Position numbers and translations under genes: made by a program
Shown: positions 24,724 to 33,764 of the stretch, one piece after another
Numbering within the stretch: the stretch's first letter is position 1
How the letters are laid out: every line of letters begins with the position of its first letter
Notes under the pieces: model-generated
What the model was told of the DNA's origin: nothing
Seen by the model: the letters and a program-made list of their open reading frames with translations, nothing else
The model's database searches: none
DNA from: DATASD01 sp035478835
GTDB lineage: Bacteria > Patescibacteriota > Saccharimonadia > Saccharimonadales > UBA4665
Length of the DNA: 64,000 nt
Assembly (NCBI GenBank): GCA_035478835.1
Contig: DATIJH010000009.1
Span: forward strand, 62,001 to 126,000
Reading direction: 5' to 3'

Positions 24724-25859
24724 AACCAAGGATTGTTTCCTAAGCTCCATACCGAAAGACGCGGCAAGCCGCTCTGCTCTACGGCGCGCCGGCGCATGTC
24801 CAGAGTGGTGCTATCCGAGTAGTCGTAAAAGGTGGAGCCCACCCATGCTGTAAGTTCGCCCTCTGCATTGCGAGTTATTGAAAGTGCCGAGAAAGCCCGG
24901 CGCAGTAAGCTACCGCTGTCATTATCGGTGATACGGCCAGTATCACCGTTACCGGTGTAGCCGTTGGCTGCAATGCCGGCAATCCCTTTGTCGCCGGCTT
25001 TGGCGTGCAGCCAGTTCAGACACCCTAGCAGCCAATCATGCGGCGAAATAGCGCTGCCGACACCATTGTCATACTGATTGTCGTAGGCCATCATAACAAT
25101 GTAGTCGCTGAGCGGCGCGAGCTCCTCGTATTTCCACTGGTACCAACCCTGACTGTTGGCGTCATAGATTGGCGGCCCGTCGAGCATAAGTTTGTGGCCG
25201 TCGGCGTGCAACCGCGAGCCCAATTTTTGCAGGAATCCCTTAAACGTTTGGTAATATGCTGGGCTCCACTGGCCGAAATCCTCCCAGTCAAGTTCAATGC
25301 CAAAACCTGTTTTATTTGCAAGCGTAGCCATGGTATTAATGGTGGTTTCGGCGTTTTGCATGGCGATCGTGGTGCCGTCCAAATTGCCCGAGACAGTTAT
25401 GTACTGCTCTGCACTGCTTGATTTTAGAAGCGCTACATTGGTTTCGGAATAGCCGTTCGGATTGCTATCGTCCTGATTGATTTGTGCGAGCGTGCCATCA
25501 TCGTTGACATGCAGGTATTCGGCCTTAAGGGCGTTAAAACGCTGTGTACCTTGTAAGATGCGCGCGACGCCAGGTGCATCTGGATAAATCCAGGCGTCAT
25601 AGGCAAGCGGCAAGCCGCTGCTGGTGCTCGCCTTTGTTATGTCATTGACAGTGGCGGGTATAGGGCCGGCAGGCGAAGAGGTGCCGAGCGGCTTCTCAAC
25701 AATATCAAGCAATGACTGGGCGGCGAATGCCGGGCCTGCGCTCCACAAAATCGAACAGCAAAGCGCAAATATAACCGCCGCGCGCAACAATGCACGCCAA
25801 CGCTGCGCCAGTGCCCGGCCATCTAAAAAGTATGTGATTATTATATTGAAACGCTGCAC
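24720..25859 (-). CDS. exported GH18-like glycosidase, 379 aa
   Basis: A signal peptide (ALLRAAVIFALCCSILWSAGPAFA, cleavage after AFA) is followed by a GH18-type TIM barrel: GFGIELDWEDFGQW carries the DWE catalytic glutamate (the preceding DxxD positions are only partly kept), DYIVMMAYDNQYD is the strand-6 motif, and LPRLSVWSLGNNPWF the closing strand. This matches spore-germination YaaH/SleL-type or chitinase-like enzymes acting on N-acetylglucosamine polymers or peptidoglycan. GTG start at 25859 with GGAGG five bases upstream. It is convergent with, and overlaps by 4 bp, the glycosidase-like gene. Confidence 0.8.
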   Translation of the reverse strand: MQRFNIIITYFLDGRALAQRWRALLRAAVIFALCCSILWSAGPAFAAQSLLDIVEKPLGTSSPAGPIPATVNDITKASTSSGLPLAYDAWIYPDAPGVARILQGTQRFNALKAEYLHVNDDGTLAQINQDDSNPNGYSETNVALLKSSSAEQYITVSGNLDGTTIAMQNAETTINTMATLANKTGFGIELDWEDFGQWSPAYYQTFKGFLQKLGSRLHADGHKLMLDGPPIYDANSQGWYQWKYEELAPLSDYIVMMAYDNQYDNGVGSAISPHDWLLGCLNWLHAKAGDKGIAGIAANGYTGNGDTGRITDNDSGSLLRRAFSALSITRNAEGELTAWVGSTFYDYSDSTTLDMRRRAVEQSGLPRLSVWSLGNNPWF

Positions 25860-25947
25860 CTCAACCTCCGATATCTGATATATAGTGTAAGCTCATTGCA
25901 ATACGACGGCAACCAGTGCCGCGCACGACTTCAGGAAATTTTAATTG

Positions 25948-26052
25948 CTACCGCTCTTTATGCGCTGCAATAATAAATCCGACCCCGATACCGCAACCCA
26001 GCAACAATATAATTATTGCCGCTATTCCTATAATTTTTTGTACGAGGCCCAC
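25948..26052 (-). CDS. 34-aa single-pass membrane microprotein
   Basis: A short frame from GTG 26052 to TAG 25948: MGLVQKIIGIAA, then a hydrophobic stretch ending in a Gly-rich GCGIGVGF turn and a charged AAHKER tail. AAGGA lies nine bases before the GTG, and an AT-rich TATAAA sits about 20 bases further upstream. It lies 88 bp upstream of the GH18-like gene on the same strand. No homologue is recognised. The rest of the 25860-26178 gap shows nothing clear apart from the start region of the flippase gene. Confidence 0.45.
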   Translation of the reverse strand: MGLVQKIIGIAAIIILLLGCGIGVGFIIAAHKER

Positions 26053-26178
26053 GCTACTAATTCCTTATGTTTATATTGGTGGCATTGTTGTACCATAGCT
26101 TGCCTCAAAAAGGAAATATTTCTTATCGCCGAAAGCGCGACAGGGGTTGCCCATCGGCCCGTGAGCTGCTACGGTAGT

Positions 26179-27471
26179 ATGGTGAAAAAGACAGCGGCTA
26201 TATTTGGGCGTGTGCGGTCGAGTGCCTTCTTGCGGCACAATGCTATTTATTTTATGGGTTCCTTGGCGGCCGGCGCGCTGAATTATTTGTACTATCCGGT
26301 GCTCGGACACTTGTTAAAGCTCGATGCGTACGGTGAGGTACAGGCGCTGGTGGCGCTTTCGATGCAACTCATCATTTTTATTACGGTGCTCAGTCAGGTG
26401 ACGGTCAACGTTGCAGCGAGTTACGATGACGAGACGCATAAGCGCCGTGTGGCGTTTGAGCTCGAAAAGCTGGCGCTCGCTATAAGTGTGGGCGTGTTTG
26501 TGATTGGCGTGGCGCTTAGCTGGCGCCTCGGCAGTTTTTTTCATTTTAGCTCCATCTGGCCGTTTATTACCCTGCTCGTTGCGTTGGTGCTGACGGCGCC
26601 CTCGTCTTTTCGGAGCGCGTATCTAAGCGGGCACAAAAAGTTTGGCGCCACTGCGCTGTATAACGTTTTGAGCGCATTGAGTCGATTGGTGTTTTCGGTG
26701 TTATTTGTACTGATTGGCTGGGGCGCGGTGGGTGCAATTGCCGGTCTGGTTGTGTCGCAGATCATTGCATTTATATATACGGCCTTTAAAGCGCGGGCTA
26801 TTGGGTTTGGCCAGGCACCGGGGCTGCGGTACTTTAGCTTACCGGACGTGCGATTTATTGTGCCGGAGCTCAAGTATGCGCTGTTCGTATTGGTGAGTTC
26901 GCTCGGCATTACCCTGCTTGGGAGCCTGGATGTTTTCGTCGTGAAGCACTATTTTGATGCCCAAACGGCAGGCCGCTACGCCGGAATTTCGAGTGTCGCA
27001 CGGATCATCTTTTTCCTGACGGTTTCGATCGCCCAGGTATTGTTGCCGTCGGTCCGAAAGTCGCGGCCGATGCGCGAAAACCGGCAATATTTGCTGCGCT
27101 CGATGGCGTTACTCGGTGTTATTGGTGGCGCGGTGCTCGTCGGCTTTACGTCGTTGCCGCGTTTCACCGTCGGTGTTTTAATGGGCCGCAGCTATACGGA
27201 GCTCTCGCATTTGCTGCCGATTTTGAGCCTCGCCATGTTTATCATTTCGGTGCTCAATCTGCTTGTGTATTATTATATTGCTTTGCGTAGCTATCAAATT
27301 TGTGTTATTGTCATTGCAGGTACGGTGGTTACGTGCGGGCTAATGGTGATGCACCATGCGAGCTTGCCCGCCGTCATAAGTAATTTAATCTGGGGTAGTG
27401 CGGCCATGCTTGGCCTTTTTGCCTCGTGGAGTGTATGGGATGGAGTCAGACAGAAGCGGCGCCTTGCTTAA
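26179..27471 (+). CDS. polysaccharide flippase (Wzx/MOP superfamily)
   Basis: 430 residues with about twelve TM segments beginning SAFLRHNAIYFMGSLAAGALNYLYYPVLGHLL, typical of the polysaccharide-transporter (PST) branch of MOP flippases. Further segments include ALFVLVSSLGITLLGSLDVFVVKHYF and AGISSVARIIFFLTVSIAQVLLP. It would move undecaprenyl-linked oligosaccharide across the membrane. ATG 26179 is used; the GTG immediately after it is possible. The 3' end overlaps the next gene by 32 bp. Confidence 0.88.
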   Translation: MVKKTAAIFGRVRSSAFLRHNAIYFMGSLAAGALNYLYYPVLGHLLKLDAYGEVQALVALSMQLIIFITVLSQVTVNVAASYDDETHKRRVAFELEKLALAISVGVFVIGVALSWRLGSFFHFSSIWPFITLLVALVLTAPSSFRSAYLSGHKKFGATALYNVLSALSRLVFSVLFVLIGWGAVGAIAGLVVSQIIAFIYTAFKARAIGFGQAPGLRYFSLPDVRFIVPELKYALFVLVSSLGITLLGSLDVFVVKHYFDAQTAGRYAGISSVARIIFFLTVSIAQVLLPSVRKSRPMRENRQYLLRSMALLGVIGGAVLVGFTSLPRFTVGVLMGRSYTELSHLLPILSLAMFIISVLNLLVYYYIALRSYQICVIVIAGTVVTCGLMVMHHASLPAVISNLIWGSAAMLGLFASWSVWDGVRQKRRLA

Positions 27472-28444
27472 GCAGCGCGCAAAACAACTCATATCAATCG
27501 TTGTGCCTATGCACAACGAGTCAGAGAGCCTTGCGGAATTGCACCGCGAGCTACATCGCTGCACCGCAAAACTCCCCTACACCTTTGAATTTATTCTCGT
27601 TGACGATGGCAGCCGCGACGACTCCGTTTTAATCGCCCGCCGGCTTGCCAAAGAAGACGCGCGCGTTCGCCTGCTGGTGCTTTCGCGCAACTTCGGCAAA
27701 GAGCCGGCCGTTGCTGCCGGTATCCATGTGAGCCGCGGCGCAGCCGTCGTTATCATGGATGCCGATTTACAGCATCCGCCAAAATTGCTGGGTGAGTTCA
27801 TCGCCAAGTGGAAAGCCGGCGCCGAAGTCGTCATCGGCGTGCGCGAATACAGCAAAAAAGAAAGCTGGTTTAAAAAGTTTGCCTCGGCCTGGTTTTATCG
27901 CATCATGCAGCGCATTGCCCACACGCAGATTACGCCGCATGCCACGGATTTTCGCCTGCTCGACCGCGGCGTCGTTGATGAGTTTAACCGCTTGAGCGAG
28001 CACAACCGCATCAACCGCGGCCTGATCGACTGGCTCGGTTTTGAGCGCGATTACGTGCATTTTGTAGCGCCGCTGCGTTACGCCGGCGAGGTTTCGTACA
28101 CGCTCCAAAAACTCATTGCGCTGGCGATTAACTCAGTCACTGCTTACAGCATGGTGCCACTGCGTCTGGCCGGCTACCTGGGCGTATTCATTTTAATACT
28201 GGCCGCGCCGAGCACGCTGTTTGTAATCGTTGAAAAATATTTGCTGAACGATCCGCTGGGCCTGCATTTTACCGGCACCGCTGCGCTGGCATTTATGTTA
28301 CTCTTTTTGGTGGGTGTTATTTTGGCTTGCCTGGGTTTGGTAGCGCTGTACATTGCGCAAATTCATGCCGAAGTTATCAATCGCCCGCTGTATATTGTTC
28401 GTAAAACCGAAGTAACTGGCGCTAGCGAAGCCGAGGAACTATAA
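27440..28444 (+). CDS. family-2 glycosyltransferase, GtrB/DPM1-like
   Basis: 334 residues. The GT-A domain (LISIVVPMHNESESL, ILVDDGSRDDS, VVIMDADLQHPP with DxD, SYTLQKLIALAINSV) is followed by two C-terminal TM segments, the GtrB/ArnC/dolichol-phosphate-mannose-synthase plan. Such enzymes charge polyprenyl phosphate with one sugar for use by GT-C transferases on the outer face, which fits the two GT-C-like proteins at 30763 and 33765. The start lies within the end of the flippase gene. Confidence 0.92.
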   Translation: MESDRSGALLKQRAKQLISIVVPMHNESESLAELHRELHRCTAKLPYTFEFILVDDGSRDDSVLIARRLAKEDARVRLLVLSRNFGKEPAVAAGIHVSRGAAVVIMDADLQHPPKLLGEFIAKWKAGAEVVIGVREYSKKESWFKKFASAWFYRIMQRIAHTQITPHATDFRLLDRGVVDEFNRLSEHNRINRGLIDWLGFERDYVHFVAPLRYAGEVSYTLQKLIALAINSVTAYSMVPLRLAGYLGVFILILAAPSTLFVIVEKYLLNDPLGLHFTGTAALAFMLLFLVGVILACLGLVALYIAQIHAEVINRPLYIVRKTEVTGASEAEEL

Positions 28445-28446
28445 GT

Positions 28447-29649
28447 ATGAAAATCGCTCACGTCACCATTTATCCGGAGCGCGCCCAAAAGCACATTAAG
28501 GCCAGCGGCGTTGCATCCTACACTAAAAACCTGATTACGGCGATGCCGGCCACAGACGACGAAGTCTATATTTTATGCAACAAAACCGGTGCCGCGCCGG
28601 AAACATATACCGAAGACGGCCGCACGGTTATCCGCTGCTTTGACCGCAGCCCGAATTTTGCGCGTCAATTATACGCCGAGCTCAAGCGACTCAACCCGGA
28701 CGTCATTCATATCCAGCAGGAACTGGCGCTGTTTGGCGGCATTGCCACGGCCTACTTGCTGCAATGGCTGCTGTTCGCTCTGCGCAAAAAACACGTGGTG
28801 ATTACTTTGCACGGCGTGGTAAGCTTGCGCAAAATTAACAAAGAATTTGTGGCCGAGAACAACTCCAGCCTGCCGCCACAAGCTGTAAAGCTTGCCTTCA
28901 AGCGTATTTACAAGCCGCTCACCCGCTACGCCCGGCACATCATCGTGCACGAGCAAGTTTTCAAAGACACGTTGATCGAAGAATACGGCGTGCCGGCCGA
29001 TAAAATCAGCGTTGTGTACCACGGCGTCGAAGCTTTTACGCCATTGCCGCGCAATGAAGCCTGCCAGCAGCTTGGTCTGGATGCCAAAAAAGATCTGGCG
29101 CTGTTTATGGGCTACCTGAGCGGCTACAAAGGCATTGGCCTGCTCATCGAAGGCTTTGCCAAATACGCCAAAACCAACCCGAACGCCTTTTTAGTAATCG
29201 GCGCCGGCAAACATCCCAAGCTATATAACGACGAAAAATATTTGCAGGGTTACCATGCGCTCCAAGCCAAAGCCGAAGCGCTCATTCCGGCTGGCCAGTA
29301 CAAATGGATCGGCTTTATCGACGAAAAAGAAGTCGGACAATATTATTCTGCCGCCGACGTCTCGGTCTACCCATACACAGTTGCTATGTCGAGCTCGGGC
29401 CCGATGTCGTTTGCCATGGGTTACGAAAAACCTTTCTTAGGCAGCGAAGTATTTGCGCCGATTTTCCCGCAGTGCCCCGAACTGTTCTTTGAACGGACGC
29501 CCGAGGCACTTGCCGCTAAACTCGATGAGTTTTTCAGTAACCGGCAGCGTTTCGAAAAAATCTCAAAAACCTTAAAGCAGGAGCGGCTTTGGCAAACGGT
29601 CGCCGCTCAAACGCACGATGTATACAAGGAGCTTGCCCGTGAGTCATAA
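28447..29649 (+). CDS. family-4 glycosyltransferase, 400 aa
   Basis: GT-B fold. The N-terminal domain begins MKIAHVTIYPERAQKHIKASGVASYTKNL with the nucleotide-loop glycine, followed by DVIHIQQELALFGG and VITLHGVV. The C-terminal domain has ISVVYHGVEAF, LFMGYLSGYKGIGLLIEGF, KWIGFIDEKEVGQYYSAADVSVYPYTVAMSSSGPMSFAMGYEKPFLGSE, with the usual E-x7-E region replaced by a Ser/Gly-rich stretch. It adds a sugar on the cytosolic side to a lipid-linked glycan. It starts 2 bp after the previous gene. Confidence 0.9.
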   Translation: MKIAHVTIYPERAQKHIKASGVASYTKNLITAMPATDDEVYILCNKTGAAPETYTEDGRTVIRCFDRSPNFARQLYAELKRLNPDVIHIQQELALFGGIATAYLLQWLLFALRKKHVVITLHGVVSLRKINKEFVAENNSSLPPQAVKLAFKRIYKPLTRYARHIIVHEQVFKDTLIEEYGVPADKISVVYHGVEAFTPLPRNEACQQLGLDAKKDLALFMGYLSGYKGIGLLIEGFAKYAKTNPNAFLVIGAGKHPKLYNDEKYLQGYHALQAKAEALIPAGQYKWIGFIDEKEVGQYYSAADVSVYPYTVAMSSSGPMSFAMGYEKPFLGSEVFAPIFPQCPELFFERTPEALAAKLDEFFSNRQRFEKISKTLKQERLWQTVAAQTHDVYKELARES

Positions 29650-30787
29650 GAAAGCGCTATTACTCGGTAGTTACGGCCAGACAAATCTCGGCGATGATCT
29701 GTTAATGTACAACTATGTGCAGTACCTGCAAGACGCCGGCTACGACGAAATTTACGTTAATATCAGCGATAAAAAGTTGCTACCTGCACCAATCAAAGAG
29801 CGTTTTCCCGGCCTCAAATTGTTTGAAACGTACAATACGTCGATTTTGGAGATCATCCGCATTATCCGTAGTGTCGACGTGGTGATGTACGGCGGCGGCA
29901 CGATTTATAAAGAACTGTACTCGTCGACCGGCCGCTCGCCGTACTCAGTGATTACGCGCATGATGGCCTTTAACATTATTGCGCGCTTTTTTGGCAAGCA
30001 AATTTACGGCATGAATATCGGCATCGGCTCCATTAAAACGTCGGTTGGCCGCATGATTAGTAAAATTGGCCTTGGTTTGAGTACGCTCAATGTGTTGCGC
30101 GATCAGACCTCGTACGATTACGCACGCGCTGTGCTGCATTTGAAGTCGAGTAAAATTCGCAGCTCCACCGACGGCCTATTTTTAAATACCATTTGGCAAA
30201 AACCCTGGAATAAAGCCATAATTCCGATGCCCAAAAAAACGTACAAGCATATTGTGGGCGTCAACCTGCTTTCCGACATTCCGGATTGGATCGACCGTGA
30301 ATCGTACCTTGAAACCATGCGTGCCTTTGTGCGCCAGCTGATGGATGACGGCAACTTTGTGCTGCTCATGCCGTTCCAGTACGACTTTAACCCGCGTAAC
30401 GACCGCGTATTTATGCAGGAAGAACTTGTCCCGCACCTAAAGGGCTACAAAGATTATGCGCTGCTCGACGAATTTACGATTGACAAAGCCGTGTCGTATT
30501 TTCAGCAAATTGACGTGCTCGTTGGTATGCGCTTTCATTCGCTGCTTTTGGCTGCCGTGGCCGGCACACCTTGCCTGGCCCTTGCCTACGACACAAAATG
30601 CTGGCGCTTTGTGACCGAGGCCAAATATCTGTATGGCCTGAAGTTAGAGGATCTCACGCTCGAAACCTTAAACCGCGAATATACCGCCCTACTCGCCAAT
30701 CTACCGGCCGCCAAAAAACAACTGCTCGAGATCGCCCAACAAAATTTTAAGGAGGCTCAAGCATGTCTACAAGAGATTCGTTTGTAA
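29639..30787 (+). CDS. polysaccharide pyruvyl transferase family protein
   Basis: 382 residues. The N-terminus KALLLGSYGQTNLGDDLLMYNYVQYL and the C-terminal VGMRFHSLLLAAVAGTPCLALAYDTKC are the defining ends of the PS_pyruv_trans (CsaB/WcaK) family. It would transfer pyruvate from PEP to form a ketal on a surface sugar, an anionic group that in other bacteria docks S-layer-homology proteins. A GTG start at 29639 is chosen for its AAGGAG eight bases upstream; it overlaps the GT4 gene by 11 bp. Confidence 0.9.
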   Translation: MSHKKALLLGSYGQTNLGDDLLMYNYVQYLQDAGYDEIYVNISDKKLLPAPIKERFPGLKLFETYNTSILEIIRIIRSVDVVMYGGGTIYKELYSSTGRSPYSVITRMMAFNIIARFFGKQIYGMNIGIGSIKTSVGRMISKIGLGLSTLNVLRDQTSYDYARAVLHLKSSKIRSSTDGLFLNTIWQKPWNKAIIPMPKKTYKHIVGVNLLSDIPDWIDRESYLETMRAFVRQLMDDGNFVLLMPFQYDFNPRNDRVFMQEELVPHLKGYKDYALLDEFTIDKAVSYFQQIDVLVGMRFHSLLLAAVAGTPCLALAYDTKCWRFVTEAKYLYGLKLEDLTLETLNREYTALLANLPAAKKQLLEIAQQNFKEAQACLQEIRL

Positions 30788-33408
30788 AGCGTTCGTTTGC
30801 CGCCGTTCGGCGCGCCAGCAAGCGCCCGCGTTTTGTATTTGCCGCAATTTTTGTGCTTTTATTGTTGGTCCACGCCTTTATTTTTCGTTCGGTTTTGGCG
30901 GACGTGCCGGCAATTATGCATGGCCACGCCTCGGTTGTGCGCGAAGAACTTGTGCCATTTTTTGACTTCCACTCCGAGTATTTGCCTGCCGAATCCTCGG
31001 CCTTAACTGGCTCGAACGAGTTCCGCGTAACCTACTCGTTTTGGACGGCGTGGATGCGGTACAATCCGATCCTGCCATTTGCGATCGTGATTATTAGCGC
31101 GCTGTCCGCGTATCTGTTATTTTATGCATTTTATCGGGTGGTCCGCCGCTTTTCGGAAGGCGCGCCCAAACGTGCGATTTTCGTATCGCTGCTCAGCGCG
31201 CTCGTCATTCACTTTGTGCTGTTGTATTCCAAAGTTGCTGATTTTTACACGCTCATCATAGGGTTTTCGATGTTTGCGCTTACCATTAGCCTGGCCATCG
31301 AGCAATTCTTCTTTAACGAAAAACTGAACTGGCGAAACATGGCGGCGAGCAGCCTGCTGGTGTTGCTCAACCCGGCTATTCATTACCACGTGCTGTATTA
31401 TGTGGTGCTGGCATTCCTGCTGGTGCTGCAGGCATTGGCAATGCTGGGCCGCAAGCATCGCGTACTGGCGCCGCTTTTTAAGCGCAATATTTGGTACAGC
31501 GTTATTGTGGGTTTGGCGAGCCTTGTACCGTACCTGCTGTACATCAAATTGACGGCGCCACCAACCAGCGGCATCTTTGACCAGGCGCCGGTTAACTACT
31601 GGATGATCTACTATTCGTCGCTGCCGCTACGCTATTTGTTCTCGCTCGATGGGTACGGGCACGTGGACTTTTATCGCTACGGCGACTACCTCGCGCCGCT
31701 GCCCCGAACAATTATTGTGTTCATTTTTATTGTTGTCGCTTCTATTTTTACCGGTGTTCGATGGACAAAACTTGAAACCAAAAAGCGCGTGCCGCTGATT
31801 GCGCTCATCGCTATGTTGGTGCTTTCGATGTGGATGTGCATAGGTTATGGCGATAGTTCGATCTTTTCGTTCCACCAGGTTTTGGGTGCAATCGTGAACA
31901 CATTATCGCACTACACGAACGCAGCCGCCGAAGCCGCGGTCAAACTGATCGGCATATTTATTAATGTGCTGCGCTTTCCGCATCGCTTCGAGTTCATCGT
32001 GTATTACGTGGTTGGCTTGCTGTCTGCCATTGGCCTGCTCTGGCTATTTGATGCAGTGCGCCGCCGCGAATATCGTCCGGGTATCGCCATGCTGCTCACC
32101 GCCATTGTGGCGATTGGCCCGTTCATGCTGAGTACTACATATCGACAAACATTTTTGACCGGTGACTTTAATAAATTCCTGACGCCATATAGCATTCCAG
32201 AAGATCTAACCACGATTAAGACGACGCTCAAAAACACACCGGGCGCCAAGCGCGTGTTCGTGATGCCGTCCATGGAGAGCGGCCGCGAGCTGCCGCAAGA
32301 CGGTGTCAACTATACCTTCCTCGACAAGTATTACATTTATTACCTTAACCAACCCACACTGTACTACGGCGAAGGCGCCGACACTGCCAACAAAATCGTG
32401 GCCTTCATGGTGTACCGCGCCATTGGCTACAATCAGGATTGGTGGGAAAATGTGCTCATCAATGACTTTGGCATAACAAATATTGTCGTGCCAAAAAACT
32501 TGCACGACCGCCAGCAAGGTATCACGTACCTGCCGGGCATTGACGCCAAAATAACCGATAGTCTGGCGCATGCCCAGCGCTTTAAAAAGACGTTCGATGG
32601 CAAAGATTTTGCCATGTACACCGCAACCGAAAAGCCAAATAAAACCACCATGCTCGCCGATCTCTCATGGGGAAATCTGCTAAAGGCCTTTAACTCGCCG
32701 GCCGCCAATCTGAATGGACAGCAGCTTGATTTCCCGGTGCAGTTGAAGGACTTTATTGCAAACAGTGGCGGCAATTTAATGAGCGACGATCCCGAGCAAA
32801 GCTTCTACGATCTCTACACTGCCGCAAATCACGCCGGCTTTACGCCAACGTCGAGCATGCTGCCGTTTACCGATAAGCTCATCGCCAGCTCCAACTTTAC
32901 CGACAGTGCATTTTCGATGAGCACCTTGTACGGTGCAAACAACACTTACAACTACACGAACGAAGTTGTGCCAAGCCTGCTTAATTTGCAAACGGGGCGT
33001 TTTATTGGTGTTGCGTCCGGGGCTGACTCTAAGGTTGTGACCAGCGTGATTGTGCCGAAAGACGGCAATTACCGCCTGCTAGCGCACGCTGCAACAAATG
33101 CCGGAGCGGTGAATCTAACGAGCGGCGGCAAAACGTATAGTCTGCAGCGGCTTAAAGGTTCACCGCTACCGAAGGGTTACATAGATTTTGCGTATTACAA
33201 GACGGACATCTACCTCAAAAAAGGTACATACACGTTTACGCTGCAGGACACGTCGCAGACAATTTTGCTTGAGCAGCTCGGCCTGATTCCGGCTGGTGAT
33301 CTGCCAGGCAACTTCGGTAAGTTTACACAAAGCAACCTGAGCATTATGCCTGCCGATGCGCCGAATATGTACACCGTGCACGTCCAATCTAACGGAAAGC
33401 AAAAGTAG
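30763..33408 (+). CDS. large GT-C-like polytopic membrane protein, 881 aa
   Basis: After a basic N-terminus, roughly twelve TM segments span residues 25-460. The first extracytoplasmic loop has acidic ELVPFFDFHSEYLP, where GT-C enzymes keep catalytic Asp/Glu. A large outside domain (about 480-881) ends with beta-rich LTSGGKTYSLQ and KKGTYTFTLQDTSQTILLEQLGLIP, resembling a carbohydrate-binding jelly roll. It is probably a glycosyl or oligosaccharyl transferase using a polyprenyl-phospho-sugar. The exact family was not recognised. RBS AAGGAGG gives ATG 30763; it overlaps the pyruvyl transferase by 25 bp. Confidence 0.65.
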   Translation: MSTRDSFVKRSFAAVRRASKRPRFVFAAIFVLLLLVHAFIFRSVLADVPAIMHGHASVVREELVPFFDFHSEYLPAESSALTGSNEFRVTYSFWTAWMRYNPILPFAIVIISALSAYLLFYAFYRVVRRFSEGAPKRAIFVSLLSALVIHFVLLYSKVADFYTLIIGFSMFALTISLAIEQFFFNEKLNWRNMAASSLLVLLNPAIHYHVLYYVVLAFLLVLQALAMLGRKHRVLAPLFKRNIWYSVIVGLASLVPYLLYIKLTAPPTSGIFDQAPVNYWMIYYSSLPLRYLFSLDGYGHVDFYRYGDYLAPLPRTIIVFIFIVVASIFTGVRWTKLETKKRVPLIALIAMLVLSMWMCIGYGDSSIFSFHQVLGAIVNTLSHYTNAAAEAAVKLIGIFINVLRFPHRFEFIVYYVVGLLSAIGLLWLFDAVRRREYRPGIAMLLTAIVAIGPFMLSTTYRQTFLTGDFNKFLTPYSIPEDLTTIKTTLKNTPGAKRVFVMPSMESGRELPQDGVNYTFLDKYYIYYLNQPTLYYGEGADTANKIVAFMVYRAIGYNQDWWENVLINDFGITNIVVPKNLHDRQQGITYLPGIDAKITDSLAHAQRFKKTFDGKDFAMYTATEKPNKTTMLADLSWGNLLKAFNSPAANLNGQQLDFPVQLKDFIANSGGNLMSDDPEQSFYDLYTAANHAGFTPTSSMLPFTDKLIASSNFTDSAFSMSTLYGANNTYNYTNEVVPSLLNLQTGRFIGVASGADSKVVTSVIVPKDGNYRLLAHAATNAGAVNLTSGGKTYSLQRLKGSPLPKGYIDFAYYKTDIYLKKGTYTFTLQDTSQTILLEQLGLIPAGDLPGNFGKFTQSNLSIMPADAPNMYTVHVQSNGKQK

Positions 33409-33418
33409 GAGGTGTAAA

Positions 33419-33742
33419 ATGCAGAAAATCAAACGACAGATTACACCCCGGCTGATGCAGATCGGCCTGCTTGTAGCGGCGTTGGTGGTCGGAACGCTGT
33501 TTCGCGAAGTAAAGTTCGGCGTTCTGTTTTTGCTCGCCTATGCAATATTCGCCTTTGTGCGGCGGATCGAAGCCGGCGTAACGTTTAGTATGGCGATCGT
33601 GATGCTGGTGGGTATGCCTGCGACAGACCTTTTGCATAACCACACGCTTTCCCAAAACTTCGCCACATACGGATTTTTGCTATTACTGCTTGGGACGGTG
33701 CAGCTGGTTGTCGAGCAGTACCGCCTCAACCGCAAAGCCTAA
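33419..33742 (+). CDS. small membrane protein, 107 aa
   Basis: Three to four TM segments: MQIGLLVAALVVGTLF, FGVLFLLAYAIFAFV, VTFSMAIVMLVGM and FATYGFLLLLLGTVQLVV, with a cytosolic basic tail. It sits between the two GT-C-like genes with good RBS sequences on either side (AGGAGG at 33407-33412), which argues for a subunit or accessory of those enzymes. No family is recognised. Confidence 0.7.
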   Translation: MQKIKRQITPRLMQIGLLVAALVVGTLFREVKFGVLFLLAYAIFAFVRRIEAGVTFSMAIVMLVGMPATDLLHNHTLSQNFATYGFLLLLLGTVQLVVEQYRLNRKA

Positions 33743-33764
33743 GCTACGAGTCCAAGGAGGGGCC

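Noticed and set aside
25945..26178. Flippase extended 78 codons upstream
   Set aside because: The extension is Cys/Tyr/His-rich and antisense to a better microprotein frame; flippase homology begins after ATG 26179.
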